A DNA stretch of 64,000 nt from SG8-41 sp963802355 (GTDB lineage Bacteria > Pseudomonadota > Gammaproteobacteria > Burkholderiales > SG8-41), in the NCBI GenBank assembly GCA_963802355.1, contig CAWDIV010000019.1:310001-374000 (forward strand), in the 5' to 3' direction. The notes beneath the pieces were generated by a model. The model had not been told where the DNA came from, did no database searches, and was given only the letters and a program-made list of their open reading frames with translations. Position 1 is the stretch's first letter, and each line of letters starts with the position of its first letter. Positions 34,232 through 42,408 of the stretch are shown piece after piece. The position numbers were made by a program, and so were the translations under genes.

Positions 34232-34880
34232 TTATGCATCCGGTATCCACAACCGCTTTCGGAAATACTCACGCCAGGCGGCGGGCAGCGAAGGATGGTC
34301 GCTCGCGTTCTCTAGCAATGGTTGATTTGCCGAATCCGCCGCGTACAGCGCGACCACGTCCGCGACCGTCAGGCGCCTTTCGTCGCGCGCAAGCCGCTCG
34401 ATCACATCCCCGGCACCCACGTCGCCCTCTCGCTCAACGGCGAGATAGAACCCGCTGCGGCGGCTCTGGAGGAAACGCTTGACCATGTCGGGTCGCCCGA
34501 AACGGATCGCTAGCTTGTAACATGGCATTCGCGGCTGTGTGACAACCAGTTCCACAGGACCGATGCGGTAGCGGTCACCAATCCAAACCTCATCTTCCAG
34601 TAGTCCTTCCGTCGTGAAGTTCTCACCGAATGCGCCCAAAGGCAATTCGACGTCCGGCAGTTCGCGACGCCAAAAACTGTAGTGCTCCGCGGGATATGCG
34701 TAGACAGCTTTCTCAGGTCCGCCATGAACGGACAGGTCCGATTGCTTATCACCTTCGACGTTCCTCACGCGTAACATGCACGCGATGTAATACCGGCGTC
34801 TTGAAGATGGCAGTTTGGACCGTGCGCGCGCGCCACTGCACCTCGCGAGGTCCTCCGACACTGATCGCAACGAGCTTCAC
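34232..34880 (-). pseudogene. MOSC-domain protein (YiiM-like), frameshifted, integron cassette
   Basis: The first ~36 residues are in one frame (VKLVAISVGGPREVQWRART, then QTAIFKTPV) and the rest in another (RNVEGDKQSDLSVHGGPEKA, YAYPAEHYSFWRRELPD, GAFGENFTTEGLLEDEVWIG, then VTQPRMPCYKLAIRFGR). The single extra base is near 34765-34775. MOSC proteins such as YiiM handle N-hydroxylated bases and molybdenum-cofactor chemistry through a conserved Cys, here in PRMPCYKL. GTG 34880 lies 18 bases after a perfect GTTAGGC R' box, consistent with a cassette start. Confidence 0.82.
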
Positions 34881-34898
34881 ATGGACTCCGGGCGAGCG

Positions 34899-34905
34899 GC
34901 CTAAC
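34899..34905 (-). other. attC core box (R') upstream of the MOSC cassette, partner unclear
   Basis: GCCTAAC on the plus strand, GTTAGGC on the minus strand, an exact R' box directly before the MOSC start. A possible partner ATTAGGC lies at 35108-35114, giving an unusually long 216-bp site with weak pairing. The IS1182-like element 15 bases further on may have displaced the rest. The gap 34906-35128 holds no recognisable gene. Confidence 0.5.
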
Positions 34906-35128
34906 TCTGATATGGGGAGACCGAACCGCTGCATAACTTGGTTGCCTGTCGCGATAACTTGGCGTCGTGTACCACACGCAACCTCTTGTTGCAGCGACTT
35001 TTCTGCCATGGACTTACGGTTTCCATGGACCACTAAATTTCCGTGAAAAGCGGCACGAGCTAGACCGATAGCATACGCTCATCTCGTCCGGCGCCTGGAT
35101 TGAGGAGATTAGGCGGATGACCGGTTCT

Positions 35129-36803
35129 GGCCGAGGCTGTGTGAAAACATGTCAGGTTGAGTGCACCGGGACGAGGTCTGAGGCGTTCATTGCTCATCAA
35201 GGGGATGGAGACAGGGTGGGCATATGAAGCGATTCATCGAAGGTGAAGACCGAACGCAGATTACCCTGCTACCGGAGTGTCTCGATGACTATATCGCCAC
35301 GGACAACCCGGTTCGCGCAGTTGATGCCTTTGTTGAAGAACTCGACCTGAAGGCGCTGGGCTTTGCTGGCGCCGACCCAGCGCTGACGGGGCGGCCGGCG
35401 TACCACCCGAGGGTGCTGCTCAAGATCTACATCTATGGTTATTTGAACCGCATTGCATCCAGCCGCAGGCTTGAGCGCGAGGCGCAGCGCAACGTTGAAC
35501 TGATGTGGCTGACTGGTCGACTGGCACCCGACTTCAAAACGATTGCGGACTTCCGCCACGACAACGGCGCTGGTATCTGCAACGTGTGCCGGCGATTCGT
35601 GCAGTTGTGCCGGGACCTGAAGCTGTTCACGCAGGCCATCGTGGCCATCGACAGCAGCAAGTTCAAGGCGGTCAACAGCCGAGACCGCAACTTCACCCCA
35701 GGCAAAGTCGACAAGCGTCAGCAGCAGATTGACGAAAGCATCCGGCGCTACCTGGAGGCGATGGAGACCGCCGATCGCACTCAGCCGCCCGAGGTCGAAG
35801 CCAAGACCGAGCGGCTGCGCGAGAAGATCAGCACCTTACGCGAGCAGATGCGGCGCATGGACACGATTCGCGAGGAGTTGAAGCGGCAGCCCGACGGACA
35901 GATCTCACTCACCGACCCGGACGCGCGCTCCATGGTCTCCCAGGCCAAGGGCACCGGGGTAGTCGGATACAACGTTCAGGCAGTCGTGGATGCCCGGCAT
36001 CACCTGATCGTGGCGCACGAGGTGAGCAACGTCGGCAGCGACCGGGCGCAGCTCACCAAGATGGGGATGGCAGCGAAATCAGCGATGGGCAAAGCACGGC
36101 TGCAGGCCGTGGCCGACCGTGGCTACTTCAGCGGCCCCGAGATCAAAGCGTCGATTGAGGCCGGCATCGCGCCGCTGGTGCCCAAGCCGATGACCTCCAA
36201 TGCCAAGGCAGAGGGTCGTTTCAGCAAGGCGGACTTCATCTACGTCGCCAGGGATGACCAGTACCAATGTCCGGCGGGCGAACGTGCCATTCATCGTTTC
36301 ACAACGGTCGAGCACGGCCTGACCCTCCACAAATACTGGTCATCGGCCTGCCCGCACTGCCCGCTCAAGACGCAATGCACGACCAGTAGCTATCGACGCA
36401 TCACACGCTGGGAGCATGAGGCGGTGCTGGAAACTATGCAGCGCCGGCTCGACCGCAGACCCGAAGCAATGACGCTGCGACGACGCACGATCGAGCACGT
36501 GTTCGGGACGCTGAAACAGTGGATGGGCTCAACGCACTTCCTGACCCGGGGACTTTCAACACGTCAGCACCGAGATGAGCCTGCACGTGCTCGCCTACAA
36601 CATGAAGCGCGTGATCGGGCTGCTCGGAATGGCCAAATTGATGAGGGCGTTGCGGCTCGCAGGTGCCTGAGGGCGCATATTGAGACGCCTCGGGCGCTCT
36701 ACCACCGCGCCGGTTACGTCGCAACCTCACAACAGACGCTGTTTGCGCCCCGATCAACCACGACAAACCAATCTACCAAGTGCGTTTCCACACGGGCTCG
36801 GCC
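35129..36803 (+). mobile_element. IS1182-family insertion sequence, about 1675 bp
   Basis: Terminal inverted repeats: GGCCGAGGCTGTGTGAAAAC at the left, and from the right end GGCCGAGCCCGTGTGGAAAC, 16 of 20 matching. It holds one transposase gene. No clear target duplication is visible. It sits at the upper edge of the cassette cluster. Confidence 0.75.
35224..36670 (+). pseudogene. IS1182-family transposase, frameshifted near the end
   Basis: The N-terminal DUF772-type domain (DNPVRAVDAFVEELDLKALG, GYLNRIASSRRLEREAQRNV, TIADFRHDNG) is followed by the DDE core (VAIDSSKFKAVNSRDRNF, VGYNVQAVVDARHHLIVAHE, AVADRGYFSGPEIKAS, RRRTIEHVFGTLKQWMGSTH), with a Cys-rich zinc-like stretch CPHCPLKTQC. A single extra G near 36548 diverts the frame; removing it restores STEMSLHVLAYNMKRVIGLL and the stop at 36670. 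As read, the frame instead runs to 36882 with unrelated residues. Confidence 0.9.
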
Positions 36804-36916
36804 GGCTACGGCCTACTGCCGGCAGATTCTAATTTTCCAGATAGCGGCCGCTGCCGGACAGACGCAAGCGACCCGTTGCTGACGGTCGCGTTTTCCGATA
36901 GCAGACATTCGGGGCT

Positions 36917-37066
36917 CGTCACTCGATCACCCGGTCGAATCAGGATCGACTGCGGGATCGTGATGCCGAGCGCTTTGGCGGTTCTCAGGTTGATCACCAG
37001 CTGAAACCTGCTTGGCTGCTCGATGGGAAGCTCGGCGGGCTTCGCGCCTTTCAGGATACGGTCCAC
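36917..37066 (-). pseudogene. C-terminal fragment of an ABC-transporter substrate-binding protein
   Basis: A 50-residue stretch (MDRILKGAKPAELPIEQPSR, FQLVINLRTAKALGITIP) is the usual C-terminal end of the TrpX-type (PF04392) periplasmic binding proteins. The upstream ~270 residues are missing and the frame then runs into filler. Its 5' end overlaps the 3' end of the NUDIX gene by 16 bases. It is not a functional gene. Confidence 0.7.
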
Positions 37067-37719
37067 GTCACGGGAGTTCCAGTTCGGTCATTCTCGGATA
37101 CTGCGAGGCTTGGTTCATGTCGAGGGAGGTCTTTGGTCAAGAATCTAGCATCTGATGAAAACAGGTCGTACTTGCTCAAATCGGTCAAAGGGACAAGACG
37201 CATTTGTCTTATCTCGGGCGAGCATGGTCTTGCTTGTTCGGAATCTAGGCTACGTCGAAATGCCACAAATCCGTCTCGAGGCGCACATCGAAAATAAAAG
37301 TCCAGCCGGTAAGGCCCAGGTTCTTCGGGAATGTAGGGGATAGCATCGATTCTAAGCAGGCGGGTGACCGTAATTTCGAGACCAAGTTCCTCCAATATCT
37401 CCCTACGCAAGGCTGATTCAATTACATCGTCTGAAGAGGCGTCGTCGCGTGGTCTGGTGGGATCTCCAGGAGTTGACTCAAGCGATCCGCCAGGAAGGCC
37501 CCACGCTCCTTTAGGTCTATAGCTGTGTTCAACCAGAAGCACTTCCGGAGGCGAGGTCTTCTCGTCGATCATGACCGCAACAGCGCCCACCAGCCACCGT
37601 CTCGCGAGCTGCCCTTTCAGGAACCCCGCCAGCCTAGGGGGGAACCACCGCCAAACAAGAAGAGCATACCTGTGGAGATTGGGGTGGCGCTCAATGAATC
37701 GCGTGAGCCAAGCGAACAT
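37051..37719 (-). CDS. NUDIX hydrolase with an extended Nudix box
   Basis: A 222-residue protein. The fold starts at WLVGAVAVMIDEKTSPPEVL, with YRPKGAWGLPGGSLE opening the Nudix box and ESALRREILEELGLEI completing it. Between GGSLE and ESALRREILEELG there is an ~18-residue insertion (STPGDPTRPRDDASSDDV), unusual for the GX5EX7REUXEEXGU motif but with the REILEEL metal ligands intact. The N-terminus (LTRFIERHPNLHRYALLVWR) is an added helix. NUDIX enzymes hydrolyse nucleoside-diphosphate compounds; the substrate is unknown. It may be the remnant of a further cassette, but I see no attC beside it. Confidence 0.82.
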   Translation of the reverse strand: MFAWLTRFIERHPNLHRYALLVWRWFPPRLAGFLKGQLARRWLVGAVAVMIDEKTSPPEVLLVEHSYRPKGAWGLPGGSLESTPGDPTRPRDDASSDDVIESALRREILEELGLEITVTRLLRIDAIPYIPEEPGPYRLDFYFRCAPRDGFVAFRRSLDSEQARPCSPEIRQMRLVPLTDLSKYDLFSSDARFLTKDLPRHEPSLAVSENDRTGTPVTWTVS

Positions 37720-38180
37720 CGGTGTATGAGTTTACGCGCAAGTGGGTAACGCAATAACAAAAATTCGACCCCCTGCGCTCTGGTTCGTTCCGTTCGCCAA
37801 ACAGACGACAACGGAGTTGATTACATCCCTGTGCTGTCGACCGTACCTAAACGCCAGACGATCATCATCGACGACGACGATCCCGCGATCGGCAGCATTC
37901 ATCGCTGCTGATTTCGGCGGACTCTGGGGAGGCCGGGAACGGCAGAAAAATGGCCGGTCCGCGACCGTCGGGTCGCCGGCGCAGACTTCCTGAAAGCTGC
38001 CGTTAGTAGCCGCTATCGAGCCGATCTATTGACCCTGCCCGAGAGGCAACTGGCTACCTGATCCTCCGCTCGATCAGCGCATCGAGCAGCCCGAGCGCTT
38101 CCTGGCCCAGCTCCCAGATATCCGCATAATCGACGTCGCTCCACGAGGACCGTGAGCGTGTCCCCACTCCCGCTGATCGC
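37720..38180. other. Non-coding stretch
   Basis: About 460 bases with short open frames that do not resemble proteins. GAAAGCTGCCGTTAGTAGCC near 37991 belongs to the same class of filler words as those around 23960 and 36840. Confidence 0.4.
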
Positions 38181-38384
38181 TCAGCCTTTCAGGCAGGAAC
38201 TCATGAAGTTTTTGCGCTCGTCGCCCTTGAGGCCTTTGGCGCTGGCGTCCTTGTTGCATGCGGTCATCTTGTCCTGCTGGGTAGCGGGTTTCTTCGCCAC
38301 GTCCTCACCCTTCAAGCACTTACTCATGAAGGCCTTTCGCTCGTCGCCCTTCCTGTCGCCAGCCTTGGCATTGCAGTCCGTCAT
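38181..38384 (-). pseudogene. PsiF-repeat protein, 5'-truncated
   Basis: The 67 readable residues contain two PsiF repeats: MTDCNAKAGDRKGDERKAFM SKCLKG and MTACNKDASAKGLKGDERKN FMSSCLKG, each with the paired cysteines. Normal PsiF proteins are about 100-140 residues and start with a signal peptide. Here an in-frame TAA lies two codons before the first ATG and no signal peptide is encoded. PsiF proteins are periplasmic and linked to phosphate starvation in E. coli. This copy is probably inactive. Confidence 0.7.
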
Positions 38385-38514
38385 CCGTTACCGATTCGGG
38401 CGGGCGCGAGGACCAAGGTGGCTTTGGTCCCATAAGGAGTATGGGTAGGAAGATGGGTAGTCCGATACCGGCGGACTTATACCAGCAGCCGGCGCAGATC
38501 CATCTTCGCAGCAC

Positions 38515-38539
38515 AAAAAAGGCCCGCAAGCGGCGGGCC
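38515..38539 (-). terminator. Terminator hairpin GGCCCGCCGCTTGCGGGCC
   Basis: GGCCCGC/GCGGGCC stem with a T run on the minus-strand side (AAAAAA on the plus strand at 38515-38520). It would terminate a minus-strand transcript, but no intact gene lies directly upstream. The surrounding 38385-38965 region has no other recognisable gene. Confidence 0.7.
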
Positions 38540-38965
38540 GTAATCCCCCCTCCACAGGTTCGAGCTATTTCTTCTGACGGCTCCAGCCCAAACCATTTGT
38601 GCATCGAGTATGGACCTTGGAGGTTAGTCGCGCTTCACCCTGGGCGCCAAGCCCTTTACAGGACACGCCAATGCGGTTGATACAGGACGTGAGGGATGCG
38701 GCCAGGTGGTTGCCATGACAACCTCATTGTGTTGCCCCAGTACCTTATGGCACATAGGGCAAAGCGATTGGCGCGTCGGGGAAAGCCCCTAATCCCCAAT
38801 TTCCGCACAATGCGCTCACGAATTTCCCAAAACGGAGGAAAGCGCTGTGAGGAATCCGATCAGATACTTGGTTAGGTTGACTGGGGACGGTTCTCCCCAA
38901 TGCCTCCGCCGCTACCTGCAGGAGAACCCGGGCAAGCAAGGGCGGCCGTTCAGAAGGCGGTCACG

Positions 38966-39241
38966 ATGAGCGAAGGGACGCGCTACTGGCGCTGGCGCCT
39001 GATAGGCGATCACCCCGCAGCGCACCGCATTCCGCCTTGGCCGATGACGGAGGCGAGCGCTGCAGAATGGTCTGCGCGCTGGGGATGCAACGTGGAGAAG
39101 ATCGAGGGTAGCGAGTTCGTAACTAAGGGGCCGGCGCACGCCGGGCCCAAAGGCAACAGATCCGAAGATCTGGTTTCACCCGACAAGAAGGCGATGCCGG
39201 ACAAGATACGCGCAAAAGCTGAAAAGACGAAGAAGAGCTGA
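38966..39241 (+). CDS. Small hypothetical protein, 91 residues
   Basis: The protein starts MSEGTRYWRWRLIGDHPAAH and has a basic, probably flexible tail (PDKKAMPDKIRAKAEKTKKS). There is no signal peptide or membrane segment. ATG 38966 was chosen because the region before it is not protein-like; the ribosome site is weak. The W-rich N-terminal block looks conserved in style, but I cannot name a family. It stands alone. Confidence 0.45.
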   Translation: MSEGTRYWRWRLIGDHPAAHRIPPWPMTEASAAEWSARWGCNVEKIEGSEFVTKGPAHAGPKGNRSEDLVSPDKKAMPDKIRAKAEKTKKS

Positions 39242-39255
39242 TCTCGATCGGAGTT

Positions 39256-39370
39256 GATTTTTGCAGTCGCGACTTGATCTGCCTGCGAGTGTCTGGTTTC
39301 GCCTGCCGCGACCGACCGCTTTCGGGAGCGGCGTAGGCCCGGTATCGACCCACACCTGCCGCTCGATCTC
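39256..39370. repeat. ~110-bp dispersed repeat (first copy at 26196-26310)
   Basis: See 26196-26310; the two copies share AGTCGCGACTTGATCTG and GAGCGGCGTAGGCCCGG in the same order and orientation. This copy lies between a small hypothetical gene and the hsdM remnant. Confidence 0.8.
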
Positions 39371-39520
39371 CTCCGAAGCGGACGTTCAAAAGAACTTCTG
39401 CGCGATAAGAAGGTAACGATTGAGATTGAAGAAATAACTGCCCTGCTCGCCGCTCTGCCTTAGGTCCTTCGCCCATCGACTTCGTCCTCGGTGATCCCAT
39501 TGCTGCCAGGACGAAACGAA

Positions 39521-40153
39521 CTATAAGATCAATGATCCGATTGCTGAAGGTGTTCGGATCGTAGACTGGATTGAACAACGGCAAGACTTGCTGTGGGTGT
39601 TCTTCGGAGAAATGCCGATCACCTTGGCGATGATGCGGCTGACTTCGGAGGGCGTGTAGAACTGCCCCTTGCTCTTGCCGCTCTGGGTGGCGAAATGCCG
39701 CATCAGATACTCGTAGGCGTCGCCGAGGATGTCGTCGTGCTCGGCGCGGTTCTGTGAGAAGTCGAGCTCGGGTTTCTGGAAGATGCCGATCAGGTTGGTC
39801 AGGCGATCCACCATCGCCTGACCTTCGCCGAGCTTGTTCGGGTCGTTGAAGTCGGGGAAGTCGCTGCGGGCGAGCCGCGCGTTGGCATCGATCAGCGGCT
39901 GGATGACTTGGGTGTTGATCTTGTCGCCGATGTCGGGCTTGCCCTTCAGGGCGATCATGTCCTTGAAGCTGGCTCCCTTCGGGATGGTGACGGGAGGCGC
40001 GAACTCCTCGCTGTTGCCGTACTTGTCGGAGATGTACTTGATGAACAGCATGAATAGGACGTAGTCCTTGTACTGGCTCGCGTCCATGCCCCCGCGCAGT
40101 TCGTCGCAAGAAGCCCAGAGAGAGGCGTAGAGGTCGGATTTCTTGATGGCCAT
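39521..40153 (-). pseudogene. hsdM: Type I restriction-modification methyltransferase HsdM, N-terminal fragment
   Basis: About 180 residues match the N-terminal helical domain and the entry to the methyltransferase domain of HsdM: MAIKKSDLYASLWASCDEL, YKDYVLFMLFIKYISDKYG, LGDAYEYLMRHFATQSGKSK, then GQFYTPSEVSRIIAKVIG. The similarity stops at about 39608, before the SAM-binding and NPPF motifs, and unrelated residues follow to a stop at 39521. No hsdS or hsdR is present. It follows the RHH gene by 10 bases, so it was the second gene of an R-M operon that has been cut off. Confidence 0.85.
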
Positions 40154-40163
40154 GGCGGTCGCC

Positions 40164-40376
40164 TCAGCGGTCTCTGACGTCTGGTTTGCCGTCGTCCTCC
40201 AGCGGCAGGTGGTGCTGCTCGGTGATCGCGATGTCATTCCTCCCGCACCAGTCCCGGATCAGCACTTCCACCATGTTCGCGATGGAGCGGTGTTCGCGCT
40301 CGGCGGCCGTGCGCAGCGCCTCCTTCAATGCCGGTTCGATACGAAAGGTCAGCGTGCTGGTCTTGCCCGTGGCCAT
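40164..40376 (-). CDS. Ribbon-helix-helix (CopG/Arc-like) protein
   Basis: A 70-residue protein with the RHH pattern: a beta strand (TSTLTFRIEPAL) followed by two helices (KEALRTAAEREHRSIANMVE, VLIRDWC). Such proteins bind DNA as dimers and often repress their own operon. ATG 40376 was chosen by homology. A 21-bp palindrome lies 31 bases upstream. It precedes the hsdM remnant in a likely operon, so it may have controlled a restriction system; an antitoxin role is an alternative, with no toxin visible. Confidence 0.75.
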   Translation of the reverse strand: MATGKTSTLTFRIEPALKEALRTAAEREHRSIANMVEVLIRDWCGRNDIAITEQHHLPLEDDGKPDVRDR

Positions 40377-40407
40377 GGTGTCCTCGATGCAGCGGTTGTA
40401 CTGCGAA

Positions 40408-40428
40408 GATACTGCAATATACAGTATC
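40408..40428 (-). promoter_or_regulatory. Palindromic operator in the RHH promoter
   Basis: Arms GATACTG and CAGTATC around a 7-base AT-rich centre. The TATATT in the centre on the minus strand may also be the -10 box of the promoter, so a bound dimer would block transcription. It does not match the LexA spacing (CTG-N10-CAG). Confidence 0.65.
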
Positions 40429-40482
40429 ATCCATTGGCGTCCAATTCCAATGGCGAGCGGCTCTACGGCAAGGAAGGACAGC

Positions 40483-41013
40483 ATGGCCCGGCACTACTCG
40501 ACGAAGGACTTCTTCCGGCAGATGCCGAATGCCCTGCTCGCCCGCTATTTCCACGCGCGCGGACTGTTCGGCGAGCTGCATTTTGCCGCGATGAAGGAAA
40601 CGCAGCCCGATGAGTTGTTCGCCGCCTGGCTCTCACTGCCCGATCACCAGCGTAACGAGATGGACGCGGAGTTCCGCGAGATTTTCGAGTTGAGCTGCGA
40701 GAAAGGCTTTGCCGCGATTCGCGACGAGGCGGAATGGCACCTGCACGATCCGGCCGAACGCACGGCATTTGTCGAAAAGCTCGCGGCGCTCTCGAACCAC
40801 TACGAGCGGGCAATGCTCACCTTCCTCGATCACAAGCCGTACTGGAAGGGGGCGAGCCTGTTCTATCACGCCGATTCCCTGCCTTGGTGGCGCAAGCGCA
40901 AGAACCTGCCGCACGTCGCGGCGGCAGTAGATGACGCGAGCCTGCGGGAACTGGCCGGCCTCATCCGCAACTATTTCCATCTCACCGAAGGTTTGCGCTG
41001 CCGCGGGACATGA
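40483..41013 (+). CDS. Hypothetical protein divergent from the RHH-hsdM remnant, probably C-terminally truncated
   Basis: A 176-residue cytosolic protein (MARHYSTKDFFRQMPNALLA, ELHFAAMKETQPDELFAAWL, HYERAMLTFLDHKPYWKGAS LFYHADSLPWWRKRKNLPHV). AAGGAAGGACAGC precedes ATG 40483. The family is not named to my knowledge; as I recall, related proteins in mobile elements continue for another ~90 residues after the IRNYFHLTEG segment, whereas this one stops within a few residues (LRCRGT). It is divergent from the RHH gene, so they share a promoter region and possibly a former defence-type locus. Confidence 0.65.
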   Translation: MARHYSTKDFFRQMPNALLARYFHARGLFGELHFAAMKETQPDELFAAWLSLPDHQRNEMDAEFREIFELSCEKGFAAIRDEAEWHLHDPAERTAFVEKLAALSNHYERAMLTFLDHKPYWKGASLFYHADSLPWWRKRKNLPHVAAAVDDASLRELAGLIRNYFHLTEGLRCRGT

Positions 41014-41045
41014 CGGTTTAATGTACGGAACCCGCCGCGCCCGAT

Positions 41046-42408
41046 ATGACCGACATCCTCGACCTCATAGGCAATACGCCGCTCGTTCGCCTTGAGCGCC
41101 TGGACGCGCAACCCTGCGCGCTCTACGTCAAGCTCGAAAATCAAAATCCGGGCGGGTCCATCAAGGACCGCATCGCGCTCTCCATGGTGGAGGCGGCGGA
41201 ACGCGAGGGCAAGCTCGAAGCGGGCGGCACCATCATAGAGGCGACAGCGGGCAATACCGGGCTGGGATTAGCGCTCGTCGCCGTGTGCAAAGGCTACCGC
41301 CTGCTGCTGGTGGTCCCCGACAAGATGAGCCAGGAGAAGATTTTTCACCTGCGGGCCATGGGCGCGGAAGTCGTCATGACGCGCTCCGACGTCGTGTACG
41401 GCCATCCTGAGTACTATCAGGACATGGCCGCCCGGCTGACGCGCGAGACGCCCAACGCGTTCTACGTGAACCAGTTCGGCAATCCCGCCAATCCGCAAGC
41501 GCACGAGCGCACCACGGGACCCGAGATCTGGGAGCAGATGGAGCACCGTGTAGACGCGGTCGTCGCCGGCGTCGGCAGCGGTGGCACGCTGACGGGGCTC
41601 AAACGCTATTTCAAGCGTGTTGCACCACACGTCAAGATGGTACTCGCGGATCCCGCGGGCTCCGTGCTTGCCGATTACGTCAAGACCGGCCGTTTAGGCA
41701 CGGCGGGTTCGTGGCTGGTGGAAGGCATAGGCGAGGACTTCATTCCCCCGGTGGCCGATCTCTCCGGCATTGCCGACGCGTACATCGATTACCGACGCCG
41801 AAAGCTTTGCCACGGCGCGCGCGCTGCTCGCACGCGAAGGCATATTGGCCGGCTCTTCGTCCGGCACGCTGGTAGCCGCGGCACTGCGTTATTGCCGCAA
41901 CCGCTCCGCTCCCGAGCGGGTGGTCACTCTCATCTGCGACAGCGGCAACAAATACCTGTCCAAGATGTTCAACGACTACTGGATGACCGACCAGGGCTTC
42001 CTGGAACGCGAGCGGCACGGCGATCTGCGCGATTTGATCAGCCGTCCCTACGATAAACATGCGGTGATAGTCGTCGCTCCCGAGGACACGCTGCTTACCG
42101 CGTTTCGCCGCTTCAAGCTCTACGACGTCTCGCAGTTGCCGGTGCTCACCGGCGATCGCATCGTCGGCATCATAGACGAATCGGATCTGCTGCTCGCGGT
42201 CACCCAGGGCGAGGCGCACTTCGCGGATCCAGTGTCTGCTTACATGAGTAGCAAGCTGGAAACCATAGCGCCGCGCGCGTCACTTAAAGAGCTGGTGAAG
42301 GTGCTGGAACACGATCATGTAGCCATCGTGCTGGAAGGCGAACGCTTCCATGGACTGATCACGCGTATCGATTTACTCAACCATCTGCGGAGAAAATTCA
42401 AGCCGTGA
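41046..42408 (+). pseudogene. Cystathionine beta-synthase, PLP domain plus CBS pair, frameshifted
   Basis: Residues ~1-320 form the fold-II PLP domain: PLP lysine in ENQNPGGSIKDRIALSMVEA, substrate loop EATAGNTGLGLALV, and PLP-phosphate loop GVGSGGTLTGLK. The last ~130 residues form a Bateman CBS-domain pair (VAPEDTLLTAFRRFKLYDVS, DRIVGIIDESDLLLAV, LVKVLEHDHVAIVLEGERFH). Together these make cystathionine from homocysteine and serine. The frame breaks at about 41785: one extra base between ADAY and SITDAESFATARALLAREG. Both halves are well conserved, so a sequence error is plausible. Its TGA overlaps the GTG start of the gamma-lyase gene. Confidence 0.88.

Noticed and set aside
39123..39520. 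Continuation of HsdM in another frame
   Set aside because: The translation (QQVLPLFNPVYDPNTFSNRI and onward) does not contain the expected SAM-binding or NPPF motifs and runs into the dispersed repeat; it is not HsdM.
40408..40428. LexA SOS box before the RHH gene
   Set aside because: The arms CTG and CAG are separated by 7 bases, not 10; it fits an RHH operator better.
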